A stretch of DNA of 64,000 nucleotides from Corynebacterium sp. (GCF_030532965.1 NZ_JAUNKC010000016.1:1-64000); one strand, 5' to 3'. Positions 18,014 through 27,779 are shown, counted from the stretch's first letter. The notes: generated from the letters alone by a model not told the origin. Numbers and translations: made by a program.

Positions 18014-18619
18014 TCAGAACGGAGGTTCGTCGTCGGCACCACCAAATCCACCTGCTGGTGGGGCGCTGCTCCACGGATCGTTCGCAGGGGCAGACTGCTG
18101 CTGGCCGCCACCAAACCCACCTTGGTTTGCTGGTTGGCCGCCGCCAAATCCGCCTTGGCTGTTATTAAACCCGCCGGAATTGCCGCCAAAGTTACCGCCA
18201 GCGTTTCCGCCGCCGAAGTTACCACTGCCGCCGCCTTGGTAGCCGCCTTCACGAGGATTGCGGTTAACCTGTGCGGTTGCGTAGCGCAGGGATGGGCCGA
18301 CTTCTTCGACCTCTAGCTCCATGACCGTCCGCTTTTCCCCTTCACGGGATTCATACGAACGCTGCCGCAACCGGCCGGTAACGATCACGCGCATACCCTT
18401 GGTCAGGGTTTCGGCGACGTTTTCGGCGGCTTGACGCCAGATGTTGCAGGAAAGGAACATTGCTTCACCATCGACCCATTGGCCGGACTGGGAATCGTAG
18501 CGACGTGGGGTAGAAGCCACACGGAATGTAGCTACCGCTGCACCTGTTTGGGTGAAGCGAAGCTCTGGGTCAGCAACTACGTTGCCGACGATCGTGATAT
18601 TGACGTCTCCTTGTGCCAT
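18014..18619 (-). CDS. ssb: Single-stranded DNA-binding protein
   Basis: The protein has 201 residues. The OB fold (about 1-115) begins [20 protein letters not shown], followed by a Gly/Asn/Gln-rich flexible linker and the acidic tip DDEPPF. That tip is the docking peptide for replication and repair partners. It covers single-stranded DNA in replication. The gene lies between rpsF and rplI. Confidence 0.97.
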   Translation of the reverse strand: MAQGDVNITIVGNVVADPELRFTQTGAAVATFRVASTPRRYDSQSGQWVDGEAMFLSCNIWRQAAENVAETLTKGMRVIVTGRLRQRSYESREGEKRTVMELEVEEVGPSLRYATAQVNRNPREGGYQGGGSGNFGGGNAGGNFGGNSGGFNNSQGGFGGGQPANQGGFGGGQQQSAPANDPWSSAPPAGGFGGADDEPPF

Positions 18620-18802
18620 GTTCGTTAGCCTTTCATCTCTGCTCTGGTTTTAGGTATTCGGCGCAACAAGAATCGGTGGATTCTTATAACGCTTGAAGGT
18701 TTGTGGTTTCAACTAGCAACCTTAGTCATTGACACCGACATGAAAATACCCTTTGCTTAAGCTCCCGGTATTTTTCCTGCACAGTGCGCTTATTGACGTA
18801 GA

Positions 18803-19090
18803 TTACTTGTCGTCCCGCTGAACCTTGGTGCGCAGAACATTGTCGTTCAGGTTAAGAACGCGGTCGAGTTCCTGAACGGTGGCTGGCTCACAGTGCAGAT
18901 TGACGACGGCGTAGATGCCTTCGTCTTTCTTGTTGATTGGGTAGGCCAACCGGCGCTTTGGCCAGATGTCAACCTTTTCCACGGTGCCGTTTTCCTTGCG
19001 GACGATCTCCAGGAACTTGTCCAGGGACGGGGCAACAGTGCGTTCATCCTGGGAAGGATCCAGAATGATCATGACTTCGTAGTGACGCAC
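18803..19090 (-). CDS. rpsF: 30S ribosomal protein S6
   Basis: The 95-residue protein begins at GTG 19090 and reads [19 protein letters not shown], as in other corynebacterial S6 proteins. A strong AGGAGGTGA lies eight bases upstream; the longer frame to 19102 would place the start inside this ribosome-binding site. The protein binds 16S rRNA in the 30S platform. It is the first gene of the rpsF-ssb-rplI operon. Confidence 0.96.
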   Translation of the reverse strand: MRHYEVMIILDPSQDERTVAPSLDKFLEIVRKENGTVEKVDIWPKRRLAYPINKKDEGIYAVVNLHCEPATVQELDRVLNLNDNVLRTKVQRDDK

Positions 19091-19229
19091 GGACCTCATC
19101 ACCTCCTATGGTCTTGTATATAAATCTCGTTTCGGCCACACCCGGAACTGGTTGTGGCAGGAGGGTCGTTGCGTCAGCAACCTGTCAAACATACCCCATC
19201 TGCTGCCGAAAGTCGATTCTTGACCGTCC

Positions 19230-19418
19230 TTAGCGGGGTTCGACGGAAACAAATACCGCCAATACCACCGGAATAACGGTGATGAGCAGGATGGCTACAC
19301 TAAACAGGCCCCAGATTAATTTCGGCGATTTCTTGTACATGAAGCTGGCGAAGGAACCGCCAAAACATAGGAATCCAGCGAATACGCTCGCCATGGTGAG
19401 AATCGTTGTGGCATCCAT
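19230..19418 (-). CDS. Small two-helix membrane protein
   Basis: The 62-residue protein has two predicted membrane helices (about 5-26 and 34-56) joined by a basic loop YKKSPK. It has AGGAG about 12 bases before the ATG, a rather long spacing. It lies between the penicillin-binding protein gene and rpsF on the same strand. The family is not recognised; the strong helix pattern and ordinary codon use suggest a real gene. Confidence 0.5.
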   Translation of the reverse strand: MDATTILTMASVFAGFLCFGGSFASFMYKKSPKLIWGLFSVAILLITVIPVVLAVFVSVEPR

Positions 19419-19582
19419 TTGCCGGTAGCTCTCCTAGAAAGGTTCTCCGAGTTTTCTATCAGTGTAACCCCGCTGCCCGGCCACGCCTTTCGATCCTGCA
19501 CCAGCCACCCCCAGCCAGCGCTATCCATATGCGCAGACCTAACAGATGATGGCATCCAGACACATACACATCCAAACACATA

Positions 19583-19625
19583 CAACGGTGTGCCAATAGT
19601 GTCTCGGACTATCGGCACACCGTTG
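19583..19625 (-). terminator. Terminator after the penicillin-binding protein gene
   Basis: The 18-base arms 19583-19600 (CAACGGTGTGCC...) and 19608-19625 (...GGCACACCGTTG) pair with a single mismatch around a 7-base loop. This is one of the longest stems in the window. It lies about 55 bases after the stop at 19682. Confidence 0.8.
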
Positions 19626-19681
19626 CATGTGGGTCGTCACGTTCCCCAACAACCAGCCGCTAATACTGCTCGCGGCTGCGG

Positions 19682-21802
19682 TTATTCCTCAGTAAGTAGT
19701 TCTCCCGGAATCACAACTCCCGGCAGAATTTCCACTCCTTCTTCTGGAACGGTGACCGCTGGTGGCTGCGGCAACGCCGGTTCGATTGGTGCCTCCACCG
19801 GAGGCGCATCCGGCTGGAAGTTATCGACCGCAGGTGCTTGGGTAGCAATCACCGGGCCGATCGAGCCGCGCCCCTTACTGAAGCCAAATGGCTTAGGTGC
19901 AGGAAATTCTTCGAGATCCCGCCCCTCCAGCGCGCCGTCGAGCACGCCTTTCCAAATGGTGGCTGGTAGATCCGCACCGTACATATTGGCACCCCACTGG
20001 TTCAGCAACGGGGAATTGTCATGGGTGCCGACCCACACTGCGGTTGCCAGTTGCGGAGTCGCGCCAATCATCCATGCATCCTTATTCAACCCCGTATCGC
20101 CTAACTGGGTGGTGCCGGTCTTGGCGGCGGATTCGCGCCCGCCAGCGAGGTCCTTGTAGCCAGACCAACCTGCAATTGGCAGCATTGCTTCCAACACGGT
20201 ATTGGCGACATTGGCCGCGACCCGACGCTCACCTTCGGTTGCGCCGTGCTGATAAAGCACCTGACCATCCGCGGTTTCGACCTTCTCGACGAAATAGGTA
20301 TCATGCCAGACCCCCTCGTTTGCCAAGGTTGCCAGCGCATGTGCCATATCGATCGGCCGGGACTGATACTGACCCAAGATGATGCCCTCGAACGGCTGCT
20401 CACCGTTTTCGGTCAGGGTTTCCTCAATGCCTGGCAACGAGCGCGCCATACCCAGGGCATGCGCCATATCGGCGGTGTCTTGGGTGGTGTTGGCAAGCTC
20501 ATCCTGCAACCGCAGGAACGGGGTGTTCAGGGATTGCTTGAGCGCTTCTTTCATGGTGCAGGCACCGTTGCAGCCACCGCCGGGAACCGTAACACCTGGT
20601 AGCTGGTATGGCGCGGTGGAGATCGTCTGGGTGGTCGGAATACCCTGCTGAACTGCGGCGGCGACGCCGAAGACCTTAAAAGTGGAACCGGTCTGCAGTG
20701 GTGCGTTGGCGTAGTCCCAACCGGTTGCTTCCTCGCCGCCGTAATAGGCACGAACCGCACCAGTACTTGGCTCCACGCTTACAGCCGCAACCCTGATGTT
20801 TTCCTGCTGGTTGCGCATGCTGTCAGTCACCGACTTGGTGGTGGCGTTCTGGGCTTTCATGTCGATGGTGGTGGTCACCCGCAGGCCGCGGGTTTCCACG
20901 TCATCTTGGGTAATGCCTAAGGTTTCCAGTTCCGCCATGACCTGGTTTTTAATCAGGCCATTAGGGCCGGTGGCTTCGGTGTAGGCGCGGTTTAGGGCCG
21001 GGTCGGTGGTCTCTGGGTAGACAAGTCCCGCCCGGGTGCCCTCGTCGAGCCAGCCTTCGGAAACCATGCCGTCAAGCACGTAGTTCCAGCGCTCTTCGGC
21101 TTCCTCCGGGTTAGCCCATGGGTCCAGCTGGGACGGCCGCTGGATTGATGCGGCCAGCACGGCAGCCTGCGCCGCATTGAGTTCCTGTGCCGGGACGTCG
21201 AAGTAGGCGCGGGCGGCGGCATCGATGCCGTAGGCGTTACGGCCGAAGTAAATGGTATTGAGGTACGCCTCTAATACCTGCTCCTTGCTCCATTCGTTGG
21301 CCATTTTGACCGAATAGACCAGTTCTTTCGCCTTACGTTTATAGGAATAGTCGTTACCGACCACCATGTTTTTCACGTACTGCTGGGTAATGGTCGAACC
21401 ACCACCAGCGGAGGTGTTACCGGTGATCTGGCCGATGATGGCACGGGCGAAGCCGGTGAACGAGAAGCCATTATTGGTATAAAACTGCCGGTCCTCGGCG
21501 GCTAGAACCGCGTTGCGAACATCTTCCGGTATTTGATCCAGCGGCACTTCTTGGCGGTTGCCTTCCGCTGGCACGATTCGTGCTAATTCGGTGGTGGAGT
21601 CAGCAGCCATGATGTGGGACACCTGTTTAGTCACCAGTTCTTCTGGCTCTGGCACGTCGGTGACGATGTAGGCCACCATGAATGCCAGCAAGGGTGCAAC
21701 AAACACGGCTAACACCACAGCGATGATGCTGCCTTTAATCCAAGAACGCTTGCGACGAGGCGCAGGCGAGCCTTTGGCTTTTTTACTATTTGTATTTGCC
21801 AC
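19682..21802 (-). CDS. Class A penicillin-binding protein (transglycosylase/transpeptidase)
   Basis: The protein has 706 residues. A cytoplasmic basic tail and one membrane helix (about 23-46) are followed by a GT51 transglycosylase domain with the catalytic EDRQFY and the GGSTITQQYVKN motif. The transpeptidase domain has STFK (Ser near 373), SLN and KTGT (near 560). The C-terminal 60 residues are Pro-rich. It polymerises and cross-links peptidoglycan on the outer face of the membrane and is the target of beta-lactams. It directly follows the DUF5318 gene, with start and stop adjacent. Confidence 0.95.
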   Translation of the reverse strand: MANTNSKKAKGSPAPRRKRSWIKGSIIAVVLAVFVAPLLAFMVAYIVTDVPEPEELVTKQVSHIMAADSTTELARIVPAEGNRQEVPLDQIPEDVRNAVLAAEDRQFYTNNGFSFTGFARAIIGQITGNTSAGGGSTITQQYVKNMVVGNDYSYKRKAKELVYSVKMANEWSKEQVLEAYLNTIYFGRNAYGIDAAARAYFDVPAQELNAAQAAVLAASIQRPSQLDPWANPEEAEERWNYVLDGMVSEGWLDEGTRAGLVYPETTDPALNRAYTEATGPNGLIKNQVMAELETLGITQDDVETRGLRVTTTIDMKAQNATTKSVTDSMRNQQENIRVAAVSVEPSTGAVRAYYGGEEATGWDYANAPLQTGSTFKVFGVAAAVQQGIPTTQTISTAPYQLPGVTVPGGGCNGACTMKEALKQSLNTPFLRLQDELANTTQDTADMAHALGMARSLPGIEETLTENGEQPFEGIILGQYQSRPIDMAHALATLANEGVWHDTYFVEKVETADGQVLYQHGATEGERRVAANVANTVLEAMLPIAGWSGYKDLAGGRESAAKTGTTQLGDTGLNKDAWMIGATPQLATAVWVGTHDNSPLLNQWGANMYGADLPATIWKGVLDGALEGRDLEEFPAPKPFGFSKGRGSIGPVIATQAPAVDNFQPDAPPVEAPIEPALPQPPAVTVPEEGVEILPGVVIPGELLTEE

Positions 21803-22303
21803 TTACAGTTCTTCCTCAAAGCGGGCCACACAGTACGGAACTGTATAGCTTGGTACTTCTTCTACCGCAGACTGGGGTTGCCGCTGGTGGGGAAGGTCCC
21901 ACAGCGTCTGTTCCAGCTTTTCGACGTCAACAGGTGTTCTCGCCGACGGCGCCGCAATGGCGGCCTGCACCAAGTGGTTCCACTTGCAATTGGTGCATAC
22001 CTCCACCGTGTGAACAATAAACTCCCGACCCGATTCCACAAAGTCGTGAATCTCTGCGATGGATCGTGCGCTGCCTGATGCATGACCAAGCTGTTCACCA
22101 TATACCCATAACACATTCCGCAACGTTTTTTCTTCGCAAATAGGGCATGGGTTTGCAGCCGAAACTCCATGGAATTTCGCTGCGGTGAGCAGCAAAAAGT
22201 CGGCGTCACACACTTCGTCGTGCGACTTGCGGCCAGCGCGTACCAAGGAAAGTGTTTTGGCTCGTGCCAGCCGGTGCGAAACCTGACCATGGAATTCAAC
22301 CAT
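21803..22303 (-). CDS. DUF5318 family protein
   Basis: The 166-residue soluble protein has two paired-Cys knuckles, CPIC (about residue 57) and CTNC (about 103), likely a zinc ribbon. The gene of this actinobacterial family sits regularly just upstream of the class A penicillin-binding protein gene, as here with no gap. The biochemical role is unknown; the steady linkage suggests a part in cell-wall synthesis or its control. Confidence 0.8.
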   Translation of the reverse strand: MVEFHGQVSHRLARAKTLSLVRAGRKSHDEVCDADFLLLTAAKFHGVSAANPCPICEEKTLRNVLWVYGEQLGHASGSARSIAEIHDFVESGREFIVHTVEVCTNCKWNHLVQAAIAAPSARTPVDVEKLEQTLWDLPHQRQPQSAVEEVPSYTVPYCVARFEEEL

Positions 22304-22483
22304 TCCACAAGTTTAGCCGCTTAGACATCTAATACGTAGCTCCTTAAGCCGCACCGTCCAGCCGCGCGGGCACAACCGGTTACAATACAACTGTTCACAT
22401 TGAGCAAAACGGAAATATAAACCTGCACGCAAACTGCAAAAAGCACCTCTGCCATACGCGTGAATCGTTAGGTTGCACACAGA

Positions 22484-22969
22484 ATGGATACAATTCAACT
22501 CATGAAATCAAATGCCCATTGGGAATTGGCGAACCGAATTCGGCCAGCACTCACTCGGTTGTATGTGCTTTACTTCCGTATCGCGGAAGCATCGGACCTT
22601 ACTGGGCCGCAGCTGACAATTTTAAGCAGGCTGGCTGAGGAGGGCCCTTGCCGGATCAGCTACATCGCCAAGGTCGAAGGCATCCGTATGCCTACCGCGT
22701 CAAACGCTTTGCACCAATTGGAAGAACGCGGCATGGTCGAACGCATCCGGGAAGAAGCCGACCGGCGCGGCGTAAAAGTGCAATTGACACCGTTTGGCAA
22801 GCAAGAGCTGGAGCGGGTGGGAAACGAACGTACCGATTATTTAGCGCAGATGCTCGCGACGTTGCCCGTCGAAAAGCTCAGCGAAGCCGAAAAAGCCGCC
22901 GATATCATCACCGAACTCGCCGAGGCCTATACTGCGGAACTCATGCAACAACATGAGGCCACTAGCTAA
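22484..22969 (+). CDS. MarR family regulator, MalR-like by position
   Basis: The protein has 161 residues with a MarR winged helix: recognition region SYIAKVEGIRMPTASNALHQLEERGMVERIREEADRRGV, with dimer helices at both ends. It is divergent from DUF5318-PBP and followed by a tandem universal-stress protein. The same neighbourhood in Corynebacterium glutamicum carries MalR, a MarR-type regulator of cell-envelope genes; orthology here is inferred from layout. Starts at 22484 and 22502 are both possible and neither has a clear ribosome-binding site. Confidence 0.82.
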   Translation: MDTIQLMKSNAHWELANRIRPALTRLYVLYFRIAEASDLTGPQLTILSRLAEEGPCRISYIAKVEGIRMPTASNALHQLEERGMVERIREEADRRGVKVQLTPFGKQELERVGNERTDYLAQMLATLPVEKLSEAEKAADIITELAEAYTAELMQQHEATS

Positions 22970-23055
22970 CCCCCGTCGCCACCATAGGTAACGACTCCCG
23001 CGCTAAACTTTAAACCGACATAACCTATAGAAACGATCTGTCACCCGCGTTACCT

Positions 23056-24015
23056 ATGCCTAAGAAAACCCAGCCCGCGCCACGGCTCCACATGCAACAA
23101 TTTCGCATCCTGGTTGCGTGGCAGCCCCAATCCAGCGGCGATGAAGCGCTCGAAGTTGCCGCCTGGCTGGCGCGCACCGCAGACGTGACCGTCCAGTGCG
23201 TCACCACTTTCCTGCGTCCCTGGCCGTCCCCAGCGATGAGCAAGCTCGGCTCCAAGCATAAGAAATGGTTCAAAAAAGAAACCGAACGCTACACCAAAGC
23301 CGTTAGCGCAAAGCTTAACGACGTCGGCATCGACCGCGCCCAATGGGCCAACCCGGTCGCCGTCATCGCCGACGGAACCTCTGAATCCGTCATGCTCACC
23401 CAGGCCGCCCACGACTTCGGGGCCGACATGATCCTGCTCGGATCCAAAGCCGCCGCCCCCAAAGGGCGATTTTTACCCGGCACCACCGCCGACTCCATGC
23501 TGCACTCCTCGCCGCGCCCCCTCCTACTGGCACCCCGATCCCCTAAACTCGCCAAACGCGGCATCACCCGCGTCAATGTCGCATTCATTGGGCAGGACAC
23601 CGACGAATCCGCCACCACCACCGCCGCCGAACTCGCCGCTGCGTGGGGCGTACCGCTGAGGATTCTTGCCCTCTCGCCGGACGGATTCGGGGCACCTCCC
23701 GTTTCGGAATCCATAAAACCTTCCACAGACCTCAGCCACGAATGGCGCGAAAACGCGCTAGCGATTTTGGATCGGCTCCGCAGCAGCGCCCACGCCGCAT
23801 TCCCCCACATCGACATCACCTGTGAGGTTGGCTCCGGCAACGGGTGGCACGGCGCGCTCGACGTACTCAAATGGAAAAAAGGCGACCTACTCTGCTTCGG
23901 TTCCTCCCCGCTCGGTGCCTTTGAACGGGTCTTCATCGGCTCCCAAACCTCCGAAATCTTGCCGCACGTCCAGGTCCCAGTCCTCATGATCCCCACCCGA
24001 GGAAAGGAGCAATAA
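23056..24015 (+). CDS. Tandem universal stress protein
   Basis: The protein has 319 residues in two UspA domains. The first (about 14-160) ends with LLGSKAAAPKGRFLPGTTADSM, the second (about 170-315) with FGSSPLGAFERVFIGSQTSEIL. Both carry the G-x2-G-x9-G-S/T type nucleotide loop in varied form, so ATP binding is likely but not certain. The protein is cytoplasmic. It overlaps the next gene by one base (TAATG), which shows co-transcription with the short-chain dehydrogenase. Confidence 0.85.
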   Translation: MPKKTQPAPRLHMQQFRILVAWQPQSSGDEALEVAAWLARTADVTVQCVTTFLRPWPSPAMSKLGSKHKKWFKKETERYTKAVSAKLNDVGIDRAQWANPVAVIADGTSESVMLTQAAHDFGADMILLGSKAAAPKGRFLPGTTADSMLHSSPRPLLLAPRSPKLAKRGITRVNVAFIGQDTDESATTTAAELAAAWGVPLRILALSPDGFGAPPVSESIKPSTDLSHEWRENALAILDRLRSSAHAAFPHIDITCEVGSGNGWHGALDVLKWKKGDLLCFGSSPLGAFERVFIGSQTSEILPHVQVPVLMIPTRGKEQ

Positions 24016-24671
24016 TGCCCACCGCAGTTGTCACTGGCGCAAGCCAAGGCGTTGGACTCGCCACCACCCGCGCCCTTTTAGAGGCCGGCTACACCGTCTA
24101 CGCACAGTTCCGCAGCTCGCCCGCCGACCTTGACCACCCCAATCTGCACTGGTGGCACGCTGATTTCACAGACACAGTGACGGTACCGGACGAGGTGGCG
24201 CCGCAAAGCATCACCGCGCTGATCCACTGCGCTGGCGTCGCCCAGCTCGGCAGCACCCACGACCAGCCCCGGCGCGACTGGGAACACCACATGGCCATTA
24301 ATCTCCACGCCCCGGTTGAACTGACTCAACACCTTTTGCCGCAGCTTATCCAGTCTTCCGGCCAGGTCATCTACATCAATTCCGGCGCCGGGCACCACAC
24401 TCACCCCATGTGGGGCGCGTATTCAGCCAGCAAACACGCCGCCCGCGCCTGGTGCGAAGCGCTGCGGCAGGAAACACCGGCGATCCGGGTCACCAGTATT
24501 TACCCCGGCCGAATCGCCACCGAAATGCAGCGCGCCATCCGTCACCAGGAAAACCAAGACTACAATCCCGACGATTACATCTCGGCTGATACCATCGCTG
24601 GCACCATACTCAACGTATTGAACACTCCTGCCGACGCCCAGATCCCCGACCTCATCATCCGACCAAGGTAA
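24015..24671 (+). CDS. Short-chain dehydrogenase/reductase
   Basis: The 218-residue protein has the NAD(P)-binding motif TGASQGVG at the N-terminus, the catalytic Ser region INSGAG and the YSASK motif (Tyr-x3-Lys). The substrate is unknown. A clear AAGGAG precedes ATG 24015, which overlaps the stop of the universal stress gene. It is slightly shorter than the classic 250-residue form, lacking part of the C-terminal substrate lid. Confidence 0.85.
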   Translation: MPTAVVTGASQGVGLATTRALLEAGYTVYAQFRSSPADLDHPNLHWWHADFTDTVTVPDEVAPQSITALIHCAGVAQLGSTHDQPRRDWEHHMAINLHAPVELTQHLLPQLIQSSGQVIYINSGAGHHTHPMWGAYSASKHAARAWCEALRQETPAIRVTSIYPGRIATEMQRAIRHQENQDYNPDDYISADTIAGTILNVLNTPADAQIPDLIIRPR

Positions 24672-24676
24672 CGCAC

Positions 24677-25138
24677 ATGGACCACCCCGAAAACGACCTC
24701 AGCTCCGACGCCGACCAGTCCAATCGGTTCCGCCCGCAACCCACCACCTTTGATGAGTTGGCCGATACCCCGGACCCGCTCAAAGAAGCTGAGATGAACA
24801 GGAAGTCGACGAAACAGGCGATCACCTGGGCGTTATTGACCCCCATTGTCACCGGGATTGTTGCCTACATTCTCGCCTGGGTTGCCCGCATCCAAGGCGG
24901 CCCGCTTTGCGACGACGGGCACGCCACGTGGATCTGCTCCCGGCAGGCGGAAATCTGGTGGCCCGCCGCAACCAGCATGGTGCCTATCATCGCCACCATC
25001 GGGTGCGGCGTGATCATGTACCGCAAATATCTCAACTACACCCGCTGGCGCCCATGGATGGGTACGTTTTGGTTCCTCGTACCGTTTGCGATGCTGTGGA
25101 TGGTCACCGTGTTTCAAATGAGCATTGTGGGTCATTAA
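24677..25138 (+). CDS. Membrane protein of unknown function
   Basis: The 153-residue protein has an acidic N-terminal tail (1-45) and three predicted membrane helices (about 50-70, 96-116 and 128-148). Two Cys in the first outer loop (GGPLCDDGHATWICSR) could form a disulfide. It starts five bases after the dehydrogenase stop, so it is the third gene of that operon. The family is not recognised. Confidence 0.65.
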   Translation: MDHPENDLSSDADQSNRFRPQPTTFDELADTPDPLKEAEMNRKSTKQAITWALLTPIVTGIVAYILAWVARIQGGPLCDDGHATWICSRQAEIWWPAATSMVPIIATIGCGVIMYRKYLNYTRWRPWMGTFWFLVPFAMLWMVTVFQMSIVGH

Positions 25139-25351
25139 AACGGGTCATCGATAGCCCTTCATCCCAAACTCGCTTTGGTCCATTGCTTACATTTTCGTTA
25201 CTAAATTATTCGGGGAGCTCTCAAAGTTACGTTACGTCAGCCGCCTGCGAGCTTGTGAAATAAGCAATACACCAATAACTACACTCTTCCGATGATCTGT
25301 TTTGCAGTCCTCATTCTCTATGCCAACCACTTCCGGTTATCCCACAAGCAA

Positions 25352-25391
25352 ACCTCCCAGGCAACCGAGCGTAACTGGATACCTGGGAGGT
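25352..25391 (-). terminator. Terminator of the lanthipeptide two-component operon
   Basis: ACCTCCCAGG (25352-25361) and CCTGGGAGGT (25382-25391) form a perfect 10-base stem with a 20-base loop. On the minus strand it is followed by TTTGCTT. It lies about 40 bases beyond the response-regulator stop at 25430. Confidence 0.6.
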
Positions 25392-25429
25392 GCAATATTA
25401 GTCTGTCAAAGATACGACAAGCCTAAGGA

Positions 25430-26113
25430 TCAGGAGACATTTTCGGGCTTATTGAGCAACGCCACCACTAGATCCAAACGTGATTTCGCTCCGAAATCTT
25501 GCATGAGTGACGAGACTCGTTTCTTGATCGAGGACTCTGAGTACAGCATGTGCGAGGCAATTTCAGCATTGCTCATACCCGAACATAGAAGTTTGAGGAC
25601 TTTCTTCTCTTCAGGGTTCAAAGGCGAATCATCAGCAACCACTTGGTCCAAGAGATTGCGGTGATATCCCTCAAAGTTTTGGACTTTAGGAACCTCCCTG
25701 ATGAGGTTTTCAACAGAAGTCGGGGAGACAACCATTCCGCCATCAACGGCATCCCTGACCGCCTGGATAATGGACTTAGGGGATTGGCTTTTCAGAATGT
25801 ATCCTGCGCCGCCCCGGCCCAACACGCGTATCATGTTGTCATCGTCGTCGATAGAGGTAATGGCAATAAACCTGGGGGGATTCTTGAGTGCAAGAACTTT
25901 CTCAAGGAGGGTGAGACCGCTCATGGCTGGCATGTAAATATCCGATAGGATGACATCGACTTTCTGGTTTTCGATGATCTCGATAACCTCATGACCAGTT
26001 TTCACAACCCCCACAAGGTCAAACTCCTCGGAAGGTGAGAAGTACTTCGTCAGGGTTTCACGTGCCAGACGGTCATCGTCAACGATTACTATCTTGATAC
26101 GCTCGGTGCTCAT
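25430..26113 (-). CDS. NarL/LuxR-type response regulator (lanthipeptide locus)
   Basis: The protein has 227 residues. The receiver domain has the acidic pocket VDDD, the phosphoacceptor Asp58 (LSDIYMP) and the conserved TSI and LKSQS segments. The C-terminal LuxR helix-turn-helix is LNPEEKKVLKLLCSGMSNAEIASHM. The start is ATG 26113, with GAGGAG five bases upstream; a GTG at 26119 overlaps that site. It is the last gene of a kinase-peptide-regulator operon, convergent to nothing and just downstream of the lanthipeptide genes. It probably controls their expression. Confidence 0.85.
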   Translation of the reverse strand: MSTERIKIVIVDDDRLARETLTKYFSPSEEFDLVGVVKTGHEVIEIIENQKVDVILSDIYMPAMSGLTLLEKVLALKNPPRFIAITSIDDDDNMIRVLGRGGAGYILKSQSPKSIIQAVRDAVDGGMVVSPTSVENLIREVPKVQNFEGYHRNLLDQVVADDSPLNPEEKKVLKLLCSGMSNAEIASHMLYSESSIKKRVSSLMQDFGAKSRLDLVVALLNKPENVS

Positions 26114-26144
26114 TCTCACTCCTCAGGCTTATTTCGTCATCGGC

Positions 26145-26306
26145 TTATTTGCACCATTTCAACCAGCTTACATCCTCGCAAGACAAAAAGCCGAGGGGTG
26201 AATTTGACCGAGCGGCAGGCTCCTTTGCATTTGCGATAATCGGGCCCTGCGCTACCAAGGTAGAAGCAATGGCTACGGACAGAAAAACACGAGTGACACG
26301 TTGCAT
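26145..26306 (-). CDS. Small secreted peptide between kinase and response regulator
   Basis: The 53-residue product starts MQRVTRVFLSVAIASTLV, a clear signal peptide with a likely cleavage after ANA (residue 27). The predicted mature peptide of 26 residues is rich in charged and aromatic residues and ends SCEDVSWLKWCK, with two Cys (43 and 52) that could form a ring or disulfide. AAAGGA lies nine bases before the ATG. It is 31 bases from the response regulator and 110 from the kinase on the same strand. A signal for the kinase, or a lanthipeptide-related accessory, is my inference; I recognise no family. Confidence 0.68.
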   Translation of the reverse strand: MQRVTRVFLSVAIASTLVAQGPIIANAKEPAARSNSPLGFLSCEDVSWLKWCK

Positions 26307-26416
26307 AATGTCGATTCCTTTTCGTAAGTAGAAACAGTGACATCTCTATTTTCACGACGCATCTCTCGTTTTCCAAGCAAAATCCCGCTTTTTCTCAAAC
26401 TAGGCACTTTAGTACA

Positions 26417-27508
26417 CTATCTAACTGGGAATTCCCAGGTAGTGACCCAAAGTTCCCCCTTTGATACGCTCTCGAATGAGCCCCCTTCCCTCGTTATTTC
26501 TTCCCGGATTTGAGCCAGCCCAATCCCTGTGCTGAGGTAGCTCGTCGAACGAGTAGCGGCGATCTTGTTGGTAACCGTCACTACGATATCCTCATCGCAA
26601 CGCTCCACCTTTACCAGCACCTCACTATCCGAGGCACCATACTTCAGTACATTCGATGCAAGCTCAGGCATGACCGGCAAAGACAACGGCTCCAGCTTGT
26701 ACGCTCGCGCAAAAATAGAGTCATCCTTTACCACGGTGACGTTAAATCCATGGCTCTCAAGAAGATTCACAAAATACCCAATCTGGTCCGCCAGGTTGGT
26801 TTTAACCGCAGGAAGTTCCAATTCATCTTCATCCAACAAACGGATCAGAGTACGAACCTCCTCAATAGCCCTGCGGCTCTCCTCAGCGATGAGTTCCAGC
26901 TCTTCTTTCTTGTCCTCTGGAATGCCCGGACCAAAGCTAATACCCTCGGCACGCATAACAGCCGAGGTCAAAGATCTCGCTACAGAATCATGAAGGGTCT
27001 TAATGAGGATTTTCCTCTGTCGTTTCTTAGCTTCTTCAGCCCTAAGTTTTTCCTCACGGGACTTGCGTTCCGCCTTGTGTAGATAGGAACCAATCCCGAT
27101 CGTGGAAATGAACATAATCAAGGTAAAAAGCACATTTTCGATGGATTCCGGGACGAAGATACCCTCAAATATCTCAGTAACGGAGATCGCGAAGAACACA
27201 ACCCCATAGGCAATAGCCCATCTGATTCGGCTCATGTACGCCAGAAAACCCGTCACCGCTATCGCGCCGAGGATCGTGATGACGTTGCGTACTTCCCGTT
27301 CATAGGAAAGAACCAGGTAAAGAAACACAAATAGGCAGCACGAGAAGTGAGGATATCGACGCACCATGAAAATGCCAGCGATACTCACCAACACCACTAA
27401 TGTGGACGCGATATCCACCTTTCCCCAGAGGATAAAGGCGACAGACAAAACTGCAAAGACAGAGACAACAGCAGGCGCGACAAAATGGGGCGGGGTGCGG
27501 ACATTCAC
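26417..27508 (-). CDS. Sensor histidine kinase (HisKA_3 type)
   Basis: The 363-residue protein has five or six membrane helices in the first 150 residues with almost no outer domain. A coiled linker KAERKSREEKLRAEEAKKRQR follows, then the HisKA_3 dimer region with phosphoacceptor His173 (LHDSVARSL) and a HATPase domain (MPELASNVLKYG, GIGLAQIREEI). The start is GTG 27508, with AGAGAGGA nine bases upstream; a longer frame to 27538 exists. It pairs with the NarL-type regulator two genes downstream. A membrane-embedded sensor without an outer domain is typical of peptide or membrane-stress sensing. Confidence 0.85.
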   Translation of the reverse strand: MNVRTPPHFVAPAVVSVFAVLSVAFILWGKVDIASTLVVLVSIAGIFMVRRYPHFSCCLFVFLYLVLSYEREVRNVITILGAIAVTGFLAYMSRIRWAIAYGVVFFAISVTEIFEGIFVPESIENVLFTLIMFISTIGIGSYLHKAERKSREEKLRAEEAKKRQRKILIKTLHDSVARSLTSAVMRAEGISFGPGIPEDKKEELELIAEESRRAIEEVRTLIRLLDEDELELPAVKTNLADQIGYFVNLLESHGFNVTVVKDDSIFARAYKLEPLSLPVMPELASNVLKYGASDSEVLVKVERCDEDIVVTVTNKIAATRSTSYLSTGIGLAQIREEITREGGSFESVSKGELWVTTWEFPVR

Positions 27509-27779
27509 GTGACACGATCCTCTCTTACCGGCGCGCACTGCACATCATGCCGGTAGCAGAATTGAAGTTATCTAGCGGCTAATTTTACTCTCCTTCAAGG
27601 TTCGAGTCACCCAGGAAAACACGACAGCCCCACGGTTTCTCGGCATCCCATAGGTGTGCGCCCGAATGAAATAGGCGAAGCGATACGGAAGATAACCTGG
27701 CGGCATTCAGGATTTCTAAAGCACCTGACGTGTCACCTTCCGCCAAGCGTAATTGGTTCCGCTTCCTCAATCTGAAAAG

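Noticed and set aside
27598..27612. GGTTCGAGTC, resembling the T-arm of a tRNA
   Set aside because: The flanking bases do not form a T-stem and no acceptor or anticodon arm is found.
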